From assembly GCF_964266745.1 (NCBI RefSeq), contig NZ_CAXWGX010000001.1, positions 124,001-188,000 of the forward strand: a DNA stretch of 64,000 nt. The letters are read 5' to 3'. The notes beneath the pieces were generated by a model. It made no database searches and was not told the DNA's origin. It saw nothing but the letters and a program-made list of their open reading frames with translations. This DNA is from Propionicimonas sp020161015. Lineage in GTDB: Bacteria; Actinomycetota; Actinomycetes; Propionibacteriales; Propionibacteriaceae. Position numbers and translations under genes: made by a program. Position 1 is the stretch's first letter; each line of letters starts with the position of its first letter. This document shows, piece by piece, positions 31,905 through 40,987 of this stretch.

Positions 31905-33749
31905 CTACTCGACCGTGACGCTCTTGGCGAGGTTGCGGGGCTGGTCCACGTCGTAGCCCTTCAGCGTGGCCAGCTCGCAGGCGAACATCTGCAGGGGGAC
32001 TGTCGCCACGAGCGGCTGGAGCAGGGTCGACACCTTGGGCAGCCGGAACAGCACGTCGGCGTACGGCTCGACCTCCGCGTCCCCCTCCTCGGCCAGCACC
32101 ACGGTCAGCGCGCCGCGCGCCCGCACCTCCTGGATGTTGGAGACGACCTTGTCGTGGAGCTGGTCGCGGCCCTGCGGCGGGACGACGATGAAGATCGGGA
32201 TGCCGTCCTCGACCAGGGCGATCGGGCCGTGCTTCAGCTCGCCCGCGGGGAAGCCCTCTGCGTGCAGGTAGGCGATCTCCTTCAGCTTCAGCGCGCCCTC
32301 CAGCGCCACCGGGTAGCCGACATGGCGGCCCAGGAACAGCACCGACTTCTGGTCGACGAACCGCTTCGCGAGCTCCTTGATCGGGTCGAGCTCGTCGAGC
32401 ACCTTCTGGATCAGCGGCGGCGTGGCCGCCAGCTCGCTCATCACCGCGTGGATCTCGTCGTCGTACATGCTCCCCCGCACCTGGGCGAGGTAGAGGCCGA
32501 GCAGGTAGCAGGCCGCGACCTGGGTCAGGAAGCCCTTGGTGGACGCGACGCCGATCTCGGGGCCGGCGTGGGTGTAGATCACGGCGTCCGACTCGCGCGG
32601 GATCGTCGCGCCGTTGGTGTTGCAGATCGCGATCACCTTCGCACGCTGCTCGCGGGCGTGCCGGATCGCCATCAGGGTGTCGGCGGTCTCCCCCGACTGG
32701 CTCAGGGTGACCACGAGGGTCGAGCCGGTGATGATCGGGTCGCGGTAGCGGAACTCGCTGGCGATCTCGACCTCGCAGGCGATGCGGGTCCAGTGCTCGA
32801 TGGCGTACTTGGCCACCAGACCGGCGTAGTACGCCGTCCCACACGCGACGATGATGATCTTGTCGATCGACCGCAGCTCCGCCTCGGGGATGTGCAGCTC
32901 GTCCAGGCGCAGCGACCCGTCCGGGTTGAACCGGCCCAGCAGGGTGTCGGCGACCGCCCGCGGCTGCTCGTAGATCTCCTTGCGCATGAACCAGTCGTAG
33001 CCGGACTTCTCCGCGGCGGACAGGTCCCAGGTGACCTCGAACGGGTGGGTCGGCGCCGGACGTCCGGCGAAGTCGGTGACCGTGACCGAGGTCGGGGTGA
33101 CGTCGACCACCTGGTCCTGTCCGAGCTCGATGGCGTTGCGGGTGAACTCGATGAACGCCGCCACGTCGGACGCGACGAAGTTCTCGCCCTCGCCGACGCC
33201 GACGACCAGCGGGGAGTTGCGGCGCGCGGCCACGAGCCTGTCCGGCTCGGCGGCGTCCACCGCGACGAGGGTGAACGCACCCTCCAGGCGTCCGCAGACC
33301 GTGCGCATGGCGTCGGCGAGGTCGGCGCCCGCCTCCACCTCGCGGCCCAGCAGCTGGGCGGCGGTCTCTGTGTCGGTCTGGGAGGCGAAGGTGACGCCGT
33401 CCGCCTCGAGCTCGGTGCGCAGCACCGCGAAGTTCTCGATGATCCCGTTGTGGATCAGGGCCACCCGGCCGCCGGCGGACAGGTGCGGGTGCGCGTTGGC
33501 GTCCGTGGGACCGCCGTGGGTCGCCCACCGGGTGTGGCCGATGCCCAGGCCGGTGTCGGGGATGGGGTGGTCGTCCAGCTCGGCGTCCAGGTTCGTGATC
33601 TTGCCCGCCTTCTTGCGGTACTCGATCCGCCCGTCCGACACGACGGCGACGCCCGCCGAGTCGTACCCCCGGTACTCCATCCGCCGGAGGCCGGCGACCA
33701 CGACATTGCGAGCGACACGAGGCCCCGTGTAGCCGATAATTCCGCACAT
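31905..33749 (-). CDS. glmS: glutamine-fructose-6-phosphate aminotransferase
   Basis: Makes glucosamine 6-phosphate, the first step to UDP-GlcNAc for the cell wall. 614 aa. The class II glutamine amidotransferase domain begins MCGIIGY, where Cys2 becomes the N-terminal nucleophile. Two SIS sugar-isomerase domains follow, with the end DQPRNLAKSVTVE. The ATG at 33749 has TACAGT 7 bases upstream, so it is probably leaderless; the longer frame would bury Cys2. glmM, the next step, is 1.2 kb away. Confidence 0.97.
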   Translation of the reverse strand: MCGIIGYTGPRVARNVVVAGLRRMEYRGYDSAGVAVVSDGRIEYRKKAGKITNLDAELDDHPIPDTGLGIGHTRWATHGGPTDANAHPHLSAGGRVALIHNGIIENFAVLRTELEADGVTFASQTDTETAAQLLGREVEAGADLADAMRTVCGRLEGAFTLVAVDAAEPDRLVAARRNSPLVVGVGEGENFVASDVAAFIEFTRNAIELGQDQVVDVTPTSVTVTDFAGRPAPTHPFEVTWDLSAAEKSGYDWFMRKEIYEQPRAVADTLLGRFNPDGSLRLDELHIPEAELRSIDKIIIVACGTAYYAGLVAKYAIEHWTRIACEVEIASEFRYRDPIITGSTLVVTLSQSGETADTLMAIRHAREQRAKVIAICNTNGATIPRESDAVIYTHAGPEIGVASTKGFLTQVAACYLLGLYLAQVRGSMYDDEIHAVMSELAATPPLIQKVLDELDPIKELAKRFVDQKSVLFLGRHVGYPVALEGALKLKEIAYLHAEGFPAGELKHGPIALVEDGIPIFIVVPPQGRDQLHDKVVSNIQEVRARGALTVVLAEEGDAEVEPYADVLFRLPKVSTLLQPLVATVPLQMFACELATLKGYDVDQPRNLAKSVTVE

Positions 33750-33756
33750 AGCGGCC

Positions 33757-33762
33757 ACTGTA
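33757..33762 (-). promoter_or_regulatory. -10 box, leaderless glmS
   Basis: TACAGT on the minus strand, 7 bases before the glmS ATG, with no Shine-Dalgarno site. A glmS ribozyme is not seen and has no room in the transcript. Confidence 0.5.
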
Positions 33763-33826
33763 GTGGCGCGTTCGGCACACTTGTGCCCTAATCCCGGTGG
33801 CGGGCCCGGCACGAGGTGAGGTGGTA

Positions 33827-34810
33827 ATGGCACCAGCGATCAACGTCCACGACGAGGTGGGCGCGCCAGAGGACAACCCGTACGGGCCCTACCTCACGCT
33901 GGACCGGCGCCACTGGGCCGCGCTCGCGGCGTCCCGTCCGGCGAACCTCGGCGAGGCCACCCTTGAGCGCCTGCGCGGCATCGGCGACCCCACGGACGCC
34001 GCGGAGGTGCGCGAGGTCTACGCGCCGCTGACCGACCTGCTCAGCCTGTACATGGAGCGCACCGGCGCCCTGTTCTCCGCCAGTCACGAGTTCCTCGGCC
34101 TGTCCGGCCAGCGGACGCCGTTCGTGATCGGTGTGGCCGGCTCGGTGGCGGTCGGGAAGTCCACCACGTCCCGGCTGCTGAAGGAGCTCATCTCGCGGTT
34201 CCCGTGGCACCCGCGCGTCGACCTCGTGACGACCGACGGCTTCCTGTACCCGAACGCCCGGCTGGAGAGAGACGGGCTCCTGGAACGCAAGGGCTTCCCG
34301 GAGTCGTACGACCGGCGGCGCCTGGTGCAGTTCGTGATGGACGTGAAGTCGGGTGCGCCGCAGGTGACCGCCCCGGTGTACTCCCACCTCGTCTACGACA
34401 TCGTGCCGGACGAGGTGATCACGGTCTCCCAGCCCGACGTGCTCATCGTCGAGGGACTGAACGTCCTCCAGCCGGCCCGCCGCCGCACCGACGGCACGAC
34501 CGGACTGGCACTGAGCGACTTCTTCGACTTCTCGGTGTACGTGGACGCCGCGCACACCGACATCCGTAACTGGTACGTGTCGCGCTTCCTGCGGCTGCGG
34601 GAGACCGCGTTCCAGGACCCGGGCTCCTACTTCGTCCGCTACGGCCGGCTGTCGGAGGCCGAGGCCACCCAGGTGGCCCTCGACATCTGGGGCCGGATCA
34701 ACGGGCCGAACCTGGAGCTGAACATCCGCCCGACGCGCGCACGGGCCACCGCAATCCTGCGCAAGGGTCCCGACCACCAGGTCAGCTGGGTGCGGATCCG
34801 CAAGGTCTGA
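33827..34810 (+). CDS. coaA: pantothenate kinase, type I
   Basis: Phosphorylates pantothenate, the first step of coenzyme A synthesis. 327 aa. The P-loop is GVAGSVAVGKSTTSRLL at about residues 99-115. The CoaA motif SYDRRRLVQFVMDVKSG and LIVEGLNVLQ follow. The ATG has GAGGTGAGG upstream, so it is preferred over the GTG 30 bases earlier. Single gene on the plus strand between two minus-strand operons. Confidence 0.95.
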   Translation: MAPAINVHDEVGAPEDNPYGPYLTLDRRHWAALAASRPANLGEATLERLRGIGDPTDAAEVREVYAPLTDLLSLYMERTGALFSASHEFLGLSGQRTPFVIGVAGSVAVGKSTTSRLLKELISRFPWHPRVDLVTTDGFLYPNARLERDGLLERKGFPESYDRRRLVQFVMDVKSGAPQVTAPVYSHLVYDIVPDEVITVSQPDVLIVEGLNVLQPARRRTDGTTGLALSDFFDFSVYVDAAHTDIRNWYVSRFLRLRETAFQDPGSYFVRYGRLSEAEATQVALDIWGRINGPNLELNIRPTRARATAILRKGPDHQVSWVRIRKV

Positions 34811-34900
34811 CGTCCGGACTGCTCGTCCCCCTCGGCCCTGACGTCGCCCACTTCGCCCCCGTAGGCGGACGGGGACCGGGACGAGGGACGGGCGAGGCGC

Positions 34901-36268
34901 TCAGCGCGCGGGCTCGAGGCTCAGGCGGTCGCGGACCACCTCTGCCAGGCGCTGGGCGACCTCCATGGCACGCTCCGCGGTGTCGGCCTCGACCATCACC
35001 CGCACCAGCGGTTCGGTGCCGGACGGACGCAGCAGTACGCGGCCGTTGCGGCCCAGTGCCCTCGACTCTGCGGACACGGCGGCGTTCACCACCGGGTCGA
35101 TGCCGGCCCGCGCCTTGTTCACGTTCGGCACGTTCACCAGCACCTGGGGCAGACGGGTCACGACCGCGGCGAGGTCGCGCAGGGTGTGCCGCGTCCGCGC
35201 CATGCGGGCGGCGAGGTGGAGGGCGGTGAGCACGCCGTCGCCGGTGGTGGCGAACTCGCTCATGATCACGTGGCCGGACTGCTCGCCGCCGAGGGTGAAA
35301 CCGTTGGCGTTCATCGCCTCCAGCACGTACCGGTCGCCGACCTTGGTCTGGTCGACGTGGACGCCGGCGTCGCGCATGGCGTTGAGGAAGCCGAGGTTGC
35401 TCATCACGGTCGCCACCACGGTGTCACTGTGCAGCGTGCCCTGCTCGCGCATGGCGAGGGCGAGGATGGCCAGGATCTGGTCGCCGTCGACGACCTCGCC
35501 GGTGTGGTCGACGGCCAGGCAGCGGTCGGCGTCCCCGTCGAGCGCGATGCCGAGGTCCGCGCCGTGCTCGAGAACGGCCGCCTGGAGCGAGGCCATGTGG
35601 GTGGAGCCGCAGTTGTCGTTGATGTTCAGCCCGTCGGGCTCGGCGTGCAGCGGGACGACGGTCGCGCCCTGGGCGTCGAAGGCGGCCAGGGCGGTGAGGC
35701 AGGCCGCACCGTTGGCGCAGTCGACGACCACCGTGAGTCCCTCGAGGCTGGCGTCGGCGCCGAGGCTGGCCACGAGGTGCGCGACGTAGGCCTCGATGGC
35801 GCCGGGGTCGTCGATCACGCGGCCGACACCGGCTCCGGTGGGACGCAGCCACACCTCGTCCATGCGCTGCTCGATGGCGTCCTCGATCGTGTCGTCGAGC
35901 TTGACGCCGCCACGGGCGAAGAACTTGATGCCGTTGTCGGGCATCGGGTTGTGGCTGGCCGACAGCATCACGCCGAGGTCGGCGTCGAGGTGTCCCACGA
36001 GGTGGGCGACGCCCGGGGTCGGGATGACGCCCAGCCGCACGACGTTCACCCCGGCGGACGCCAGGCCAGCGACCACTGCGGCCTCAAGGAATTCCCCACT
36101 GGCACGGGTGTCGCGCCCGACCAGTGCCACGGGACGGCGGGACGCACCGAACGCGCCCGCCTCGCCCAGCACGTGGGCGGCCGCGACCGACAGCTCGAGA
36201 GCGATCTCGGCGGTCAGCTCGAGGTTCGCGGTGCCGCGAACCCCGTCGGTTCCGAAAAGTCGAGCCAC
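34901..36268 (-). CDS. glmM: phosphoglucosamine mutase
   Basis: Converts glucosamine 6-phosphate to glucosamine 1-phosphate. 455 aa. The N-terminus ARLFGTDGVRG is diagnostic. The phospho-serine loop is LSASHNPMPDNGIKFF; the metal loop is ALDGDADRCLAVD; the sugar loop is GGEQSGHVI; and the phosphate loop is RPSGTEPLVRVMVE. It follows rpsI by 13 bases in the conserved rplM-rpsI-glmM order. Confidence 0.97.
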   Translation of the reverse strand: MARLFGTDGVRGTANLELTAEIALELSVAAAHVLGEAGAFGASRRPVALVGRDTRASGEFLEAAVVAGLASAGVNVVRLGVIPTPGVAHLVGHLDADLGVMLSASHNPMPDNGIKFFARGGVKLDDTIEDAIEQRMDEVWLRPTGAGVGRVIDDPGAIEAYVAHLVASLGADASLEGLTVVVDCANGAACLTALAAFDAQGATVVPLHAEPDGLNINDNCGSTHMASLQAAVLEHGADLGIALDGDADRCLAVDHTGEVVDGDQILAILALAMREQGTLHSDTVVATVMSNLGFLNAMRDAGVHVDQTKVGDRYVLEAMNANGFTLGGEQSGHVIMSEFATTGDGVLTALHLAARMARTRHTLRDLAAVVTRLPQVLVNVPNVNKARAGIDPVVNAAVSAESRALGRNGRVLLRPSGTEPLVRVMVEADTAERAMEVAQRLAEVVRDRLSLEPAR

Positions 36269-36281
36269 GGCCCGACCCGGA

Positions 36282-36797
36282 TCAGCGCTTGCTGTACTGA
36301 GGAGCCTTGCGGGCCTTCTTGAGGCCGGCCTTCTTGCGCTCCTTGACGCGGGCGTCGCGGGTCAGCAGGCCGGCCTTCTTCAGGGCCGGACGGCTCGCCT
36401 CTGCGTCCACGGCGTTCAGCGCGCGGGCGATGCCCAGGCGCAGCGCACCGGCCTGGCCGGTCACGCCGCCGCCGACGATCGTCGCGATGACGTCGTAGGA
36501 GCCGACGACCGCAGCGGTCACGAAGGGCTCGTTGACGGTCTGCTGGTGCAGCTTGTTCGGGAAGTAGTCCTCGAGGGTGCGACCGTTGATCGAGAACTGG
36601 CCGGTGCCCGGCTTGATCCGGACGCGGGCGATGGCCTCCTTGCGGCGGCCGGTGGCGCCGGCAGGGGCGACGACGGCGGGACGGCCGCCCGGCAGCGGGG
36701 CGCTCGGCTGGGCCTCGGCGCGGTAGGCGATCTCCCGATCGTCCTCAACGAAGGGGACGACCTCGTCGGCCACGGTCTCTTCGACGGTCTCGGTCAC
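36282..36797 (-). CDS. rpsI: 30S ribosomal protein S9
   Basis: 171 aa, about 40 longer than the minimal S9 because of an acidic, Pro-rich N-terminal extension (residues 1-48). The conserved core starts at GRRKEAIARVR and ends in KKARKAPQYSKR, whose terminal Lys-Arg contacts tRNA in the P site. GTG start with GGAAG 5 bases upstream. 14 bases after rplM. Confidence 0.97.
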   Translation of the reverse strand: MTETVEETVADEVVPFVEDDREIAYRAEAQPSAPLPGGRPAVVAPAGATGRRKEAIARVRIKPGTGQFSINGRTLEDYFPNKLHQQTVNEPFVTAAVVGSYDVIATIVGGGVTGQAGALRLGIARALNAVDAEASRPALKKAGLLTRDARVKERKKAGLKKARKAPQYSKR

Positions 36798-36811
36798 GGT
36801 GCTTCCTCGGC

Positions 36812-37255
36812 TCACTGAGCGATCTGGGTGATCTGGTAGGGCTGCGGCTTCTGCGCGCTGTGGGGATGCTCGGGGCCGCTGTAGACCTTGAGCTTCTTGA
36901 TCAGCTGACGAGCCAGCTTGTTCTTGGGCAGCATGCCCCACACCGCGCGCTCGACGGCCTTGCGCGGGTCGGTCTTGAGGAGCTCGCCGTAGGGAACCGC
37001 GCTCAGGCCGCCCGGACGACCGGAGTGGCGGTACGCCATCTTGTCGGTGGCCTTGTTGCCGGTGAGGGCGATCTTGGACGCGTTCACGACCACGACGAAG
37101 TCGCCGGTGTCGACGTGCGGCGCGAACTGCGGCTTGTGCTTGCCGCGCAGCAGGGTAGCCGCAGTGACGGCCAGCCGGCCGAGGACGACGTCCTCGGCAT
37201 CAATCACGTGCCAGTCCCTGGTGATCTCGCCAGGCTTGGGGCTGTACGTAGACAC
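36812..37255 (-). CDS. rplM: 50S ribosomal protein L13
   Basis: 147 aa, the family length. It starts (V)STYSPKPGEITRDWHVIDAE and includes the signature KMAYRHSGRPGG and GMLPKNKLARQ. The GTG at 37255 is preferred to an ATG seven codons upstream because it matches the standard N-terminus. First gene of rplM-rpsI-glmM. Confidence 0.96.
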   Translation of the reverse strand: MSTYSPKPGEITRDWHVIDAEDVVLGRLAVTAATLLRGKHKPQFAPHVDTGDFVVVVNASKIALTGNKATDKMAYRHSGRPGGLSAVPYGELLKTDPRKAVERAVWGMLPKNKLARQLIKKLKVYSGPEHPHSAQKPQPYQITQIAQ

Positions 37256-37380
37256 GAGTCTGCGACCTGCTTCCATGAGTTGTAGCTCTTCGCGGTGCGG
37301 GATCCACCCTCAGGGCGGACCTCAGCGCAACAGCGCCTTAGATTACCGTGCCCTGATCAGGGGGTCAAAACCGGGCTCTC

Positions 37381-38247
37381 CTACCACTGCCCGCGCCCCT
37401 CCGGGGGCGTGACACTCCGCCCGGGCCGGCCCTGACCGCGCCGCACGAGGAGGACGACGCCGACCGTCACCGCGGGCCACACGATGTTCGCCCAGAACAT
37501 CCCGCCACCGAGCATGAACAGGCCGGCCGCGTACAGCACACCGCGCACGGCGAGGATCGACAGCTGGGCGATCCACTTCGCCTGCAGGGACGGCAGAGCC
37601 CACCAGCAGAACACGCTGAGCAGCACCGCGAGGACGGTGCTGGTGAGGCCGCTGTCCACCCACGCGACGAGGCGGCGGACCGGCGGCGGATCGCTGCCGA
37701 TCTCGACGACGTCCCGCTCCAGCCAGGTCCCGGCGGGATCGCGCACGAAGGCGTAGCGCCAGCTGATCGCCACGGCCCGCGCGCTGTCGGCAGGGTCCAC
37801 CGCGAGTCCGATGAAGGCCGGTGCGGTGTCGGGGTCGGCCTCGACCACCCAGTCGCCGCCCCCGACGCGGCGCTCCACCAGGTGACGGCTGCGGGAGGTC
37901 CTCGGGTAACCCTCCGGGTAGTCCATCCGCGCCCGGTAGCAGGTGCCGTCCCCGGCGCAGGCCGACCAGGCCTCGGACCCGACCTTCGGCGCGGACGCCA
38001 GGGCGAGCGGACGCCCGGACCGCCACCACGTGAGTCCCCCGTCCGTGCTCGCGAGCCAGCGCTCGCCGACGCCGTAGTCCGGCTCAACCCGGACGTAGAA
38101 GGCGCCACCGGCGTAGCCGGCCTCCTCCACCCCGCCGAAGGGGGCTGGCGCCCGGAGCGTCGCGGCGCCGCCGGTCACGACCACCCACGCCGCGACCAGC
38201 AGCCCGACCCCGGCCACGATCCTCTTCGCGGCCGGCCCGGCCGTCAT
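37381..38247 (-). CDS. Asp-box membrane protein, paralog 2
   Basis: 288 aa. An N-terminal signal-anchor helix (10-28) is followed by an extracellular part with an Asp-box STDGGLTW (S-x-D-x-G-x-T-W) near residue 66 and a second repeat-like region. Three helices at about 195-270 close the protein; the tail is basic. It is homologous to the gene just upstream: GYAGGAFYVRVE versus GYTDGAFHAEVY, each followed by RW..STD.G.TW. The ATG overlaps the stop of paralog 1 by 4 bases. Asp-boxes occur in sialidase-like beta-propellers, but a full propeller would not fit here. Function unknown. Confidence 0.75.
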   Translation of the reverse strand: MTAGPAAKRIVAGVGLLVAAWVVVTGGAATLRAPAPFGGVEEAGYAGGAFYVRVEPDYGVGERWLASTDGGLTWWRSGRPLALASAPKVGSEAWSACAGDGTCYRARMDYPEGYPRTSRSRHLVERRVGGGDWVVEADPDTAPAFIGLAVDPADSARAVAISWRYAFVRDPAGTWLERDVVEIGSDPPPVRRLVAWVDSGLTSTVLAVLLSVFCWWALPSLQAKWIAQLSILAVRGVLYAAGLFMLGGGMFWANIVWPAVTVGVVLLVRRGQGRPGRSVTPPEGRGQW

Positions 38248-39458
38248 CCCGATCCCGCTTCCGGGGGCTCCGTCCCCCCGGCCGCCCGCCGGGATCGCCG
38301 GTCGAGCCACCACGTGAACCTCATCAGGACGGCAAGGACGACCACGACCAGCGCCCACGTCGCATACATCTGCACCCGCCTCACCGGGGAGGCCAGGACG
38401 CCGAGGACGAACACGACCCCGAGCGCGAGGACGTTCATCACCTGGAACACCACCCGTGCGGCGAGCCACGGCACCAGGAGCCAGCCCAGGAGGCTGGCCA
38501 GCACGAAGACCACGAGGCCGAACCCGGGGGTGCCCAGCGATGTCACCAGTTCGCGCTGCCACTCGGGGTCGCTGGCCGGCGCCACCAGGTCCACCGCGCG
38601 CCAGGCGCCGGACGGGGTGCGCACCTGCACGGTCGTCCCCACCGCCACCACGGCGTGCTCGCTGCTCGCCGGGTCGATCGCGATCCCGTTGACCCGGTAG
38701 CTGCTCGACCCGAGGTACTTCTCGGCCCTCCAGTCGCCCCCGGGCACCCGCCGCTGGATCCACCAGCCCCGGTCCCATTCCTGGCTGCCCGCGACGTGGA
38801 CCCCGGCCACCCGGAGGCACACGCCATCGGGAACGCAGGACTGCTGGCTGCCGTCGTGCCCGAGGCGCTCGGCCTCGGGGATCGGGCCCGGGTCGTCCTC
38901 CCTCGCCCACGTCACCCCGGCGTCGGTGCTGCGCATCCACCGGCTGCCGTACCCGCCCTCGAGGTACACCTCGGCGTGGAAGGCGCCGTCGGTGTACCCG
39001 ACGGCCCGCACCTCGCTGGGCGGTGGGGGCGAGGTCGCCGTGGTCGCGGCCACCGCGGCGAGCAGCCCCAGCACGGCCCAGCCCCGCCGGGTACGCGAGG
39101 ACGGGACGGGACCGCGCCGCCGGAGGACGACCCACAGCGGGGGCAGCGCGAGGAGCGCCACGAGGTCGGTCGCGTCGCGCAGCGTGGTGCCGCCACCCAG
39201 CAGCGGGGCGACCGCCTCGGCCACGCCCGGCACGGTCTTGAGCGCGAGGAAGGCCAGGCCGGCCAGCACGGTCCCCGGGCCCGGCCCGACCAGCACGGAA
39301 ACCAGGGTCGCGACCACCACCAGTCCCGCGACATCGCTGAGCTTCCCTGTGACCGGGCCCGGCCACGTCGCCTTGAACAGGTGGTCGTTCAGGGCCAGGA
39401 GCAGCACGGCGACGAAGAACCAGGGCCTGGCCAGCCAGGGCAACCGGTTCCGGATCAT
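38244..39458 (-). CDS. Asp-box membrane protein, paralog 1
   Basis: 404 aa. It starts with a four-helix membrane domain (residues about 10-140) containing NDHLFKATWPGPVTGKLSD, then an extracellular segment of about 170 residues with the Asp-box STDAGVTW and a second propeller-like unit, then three closing helices and a basic tail. The extracellular and last parts match the downstream paralog; the four-helix front domain does not. The ATG at 39458 is preferred because TAGGGT lies 7 bases upstream. No known family in memory; perhaps a surface sensor or adhesin. Confidence 0.75.
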   Translation of the reverse strand: MIRNRLPWLARPWFFVAVLLLALNDHLFKATWPGPVTGKLSDVAGLVVVATLVSVLVGPGPGTVLAGLAFLALKTVPGVAEAVAPLLGGGTTLRDATDLVALLALPPLWVVLRRRGPVPSSRTRRGWAVLGLLAAVAATTATSPPPPSEVRAVGYTDGAFHAEVYLEGGYGSRWMRSTDAGVTWAREDDPGPIPEAERLGHDGSQQSCVPDGVCLRVAGVHVAGSQEWDRGWWIQRRVPGGDWRAEKYLGSSSYRVNGIAIDPASSEHAVVAVGTTVQVRTPSGAWRAVDLVAPASDPEWQRELVTSLGTPGFGLVVFVLASLLGWLLVPWLAARVVFQVMNVLALGVVFVLGVLASPVRRVQMYATWALVVVVLAVLMRFTWWLDRRSRRAAGGTEPPEAGSG

Positions 39459-39465
39459 GCCCGCC

Positions 39466-39471
39466 ACCCTA
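39466..39471 (-). promoter_or_regulatory. -10 box, leaderless Asp-box gene
   Basis: TAGGGT on the minus strand, 7 bases before the ATG at 39458. Confidence 0.45.
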
Positions 39472-39606
39472 GGGACGGCCGGCCGTTCTCACCGGCCGTT
39501 GAATGGGGAGCAACCCGATCGTTACCGACGGCGTGTACCACTCGTGCGACGGCACCGCCCGGAGCGCCTCACCGCAAGACGACATCCGCCGGAAATACAA
39601 CCCCCC

Positions 39607-39612
39607 TATCGT
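39607..39612 (+). promoter_or_regulatory. -10 box, leaderless citrate synthase
   Basis: TATCGT, then 7 bases and the ATG at 39620. No ribosome-binding site is present before the ATG. Confidence 0.5.
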
Positions 39613-39619
39613 GACCCCC

Positions 39620-40900
39620 ATGCCCGACACTCTCGAGATCCGCTTTCCCGCCGCCGGCGTCGAGGCCGAACTGGCGGTCACCGAGGCAACGATCCGGGCC
39701 ACCGACCTGCGACAGTTCCCGGTCGGGGGCGAGCCGCTGGCCACCTTCGACCCGGGCTTCATGAACACCGCCGTCTGCCACTCCTCGATCACCTACATCG
39801 ACGGCGATGCCGGGGTGCTGGAGTACCGCGGCTACCCGATCGCGGAACTGGCCGAGAAGTCCACCTACCTCGAGGTCGCCTACCTGCTGCTGAACGGCGA
39901 GCTGCCGACGGCGGCCCAGCTCCAGGAGTGGGAGCTGCTGATCACCGAGCACCGGATGCTGCCGGACAAGCTCAAGACCGTGCTGGCCGGCTTCCCCTAC
40001 GACGCGCACCCGATGACGATCCTGATGGCGTCGGTGGCGGCGTTCTTCTCCTTCTACCCCGACGCCCAGAACTTCGAGGACAAGTCGGCCCGCGACCTGA
40101 ACATCGCCCGGCTCATCGCCAAGATGCCGACGCTGGCCGCGTTCGCCTACCGCAAGGGCAAGGCGAAGCCCTACATCAACCCCGACGACAAGTACGGGTA
40201 CTGCCACAACTTCCTGGCCATGCTGTTCAAGCAGAACGAGCGGCGCTACGAGGCGGACCCGCGGCTCATCCGGGCGATGGAGGTGCTGTTCATCCTCCAC
40301 GCCGACCACGAGCAGAACTGCTCGACGAACGCCGTCCGCTCGGTGGCCAGCTCCGGCAACGACCTGTTCACGTCCTGCTCGGCCGGCATCGGCGCGCTGC
40401 ACGGGCCGCTGCACGGCGGCGCGAACGAGGCGGTGCTGCGCATGCTGCGCGAGATCGGGACGGTCGAGCGCGTGCCCGAGTTCATCGAGGGCGTCAAGGC
40501 CGGCAAGGCCCGGATGATGGGCTTCGGCCACCGCGTCTACAAGAACTACGACCCGCGCGCGAAGATCATCAAGAAGTCCGTCGAGGACGTCTTCGAGGTG
40601 ACCGGGGTGAACCCGCTGCTGAAGGTGGCGCAGGAACTGGAGAAGTACGGCCTCACCGACGAGTACTTCGTGAAGCGGCGCCTCTACCCGAACGTCGACT
40701 TCTACTCCGGCCTGATCTACGAGGCGCTCGGCTTCCCGCCGGAGATGTTCACGGTGCTGTTCGCGGTGCCGCGGACGTCCGGCTGGGCCGCCCAGTACCA
40801 GGAGTTCATCACCGATCCCGAGCAGAAGATCATGCGGCCCAAGCAGATCTACACCGGTCACCGGACCCGCGCGTACGTGCCCATGGAGGAGCGCGCCTAG
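39620..40900 (+). CDS. gltA: citrate synthase, type II
   Basis: Condenses oxaloacetate and acetyl-CoA to enter the TCA cycle. 426 aa, the hexameric type II length. Active-site signatures are GPLHGGANEAVLRML and GFGHRVYKNYDPR, and the CoA/NADH region has RLYPNVDFYSGL. The 39-codon N-terminal extension of the open frame is rejected because the ATG at 39620 has a -10 box exactly 7 bases before it. It stands alone, with EF-G2 87 bases downstream. Confidence 0.96.
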   Translation: MPDTLEIRFPAAGVEAELAVTEATIRATDLRQFPVGGEPLATFDPGFMNTAVCHSSITYIDGDAGVLEYRGYPIAELAEKSTYLEVAYLLLNGELPTAAQLQEWELLITEHRMLPDKLKTVLAGFPYDAHPMTILMASVAAFFSFYPDAQNFEDKSARDLNIARLIAKMPTLAAFAYRKGKAKPYINPDDKYGYCHNFLAMLFKQNERRYEADPRLIRAMEVLFILHADHEQNCSTNAVRSVASSGNDLFTSCSAGIGALHGPLHGGANEAVLRMLREIGTVERVPEFIEGVKAGKARMMGFGHRVYKNYDPRAKIIKKSVEDVFEVTGVNPLLKVAQELEKYGLTDEYFVKRRLYPNVDFYSGLIYEALGFPPEMFTVLFAVPRTSGWAAQYQEFITDPEQKIMRPKQIYTGHRTRAYVPMEERA

Positions 40901-40987
40901 GGGCGCTGTGGACCGTCCCCGCCCAAGTCAGCGGGGATTGCCGGGTTTGCCCTTGCGGAGCAGAGCCTGCGTGGCAAGGTATTCCCC

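Noticed and set aside
33750..33830. glmS ribozyme upstream of glmS
   Set aside because: The -10 box is 7 bases before the ATG, so there is no 5' leader to hold a ribozyme.
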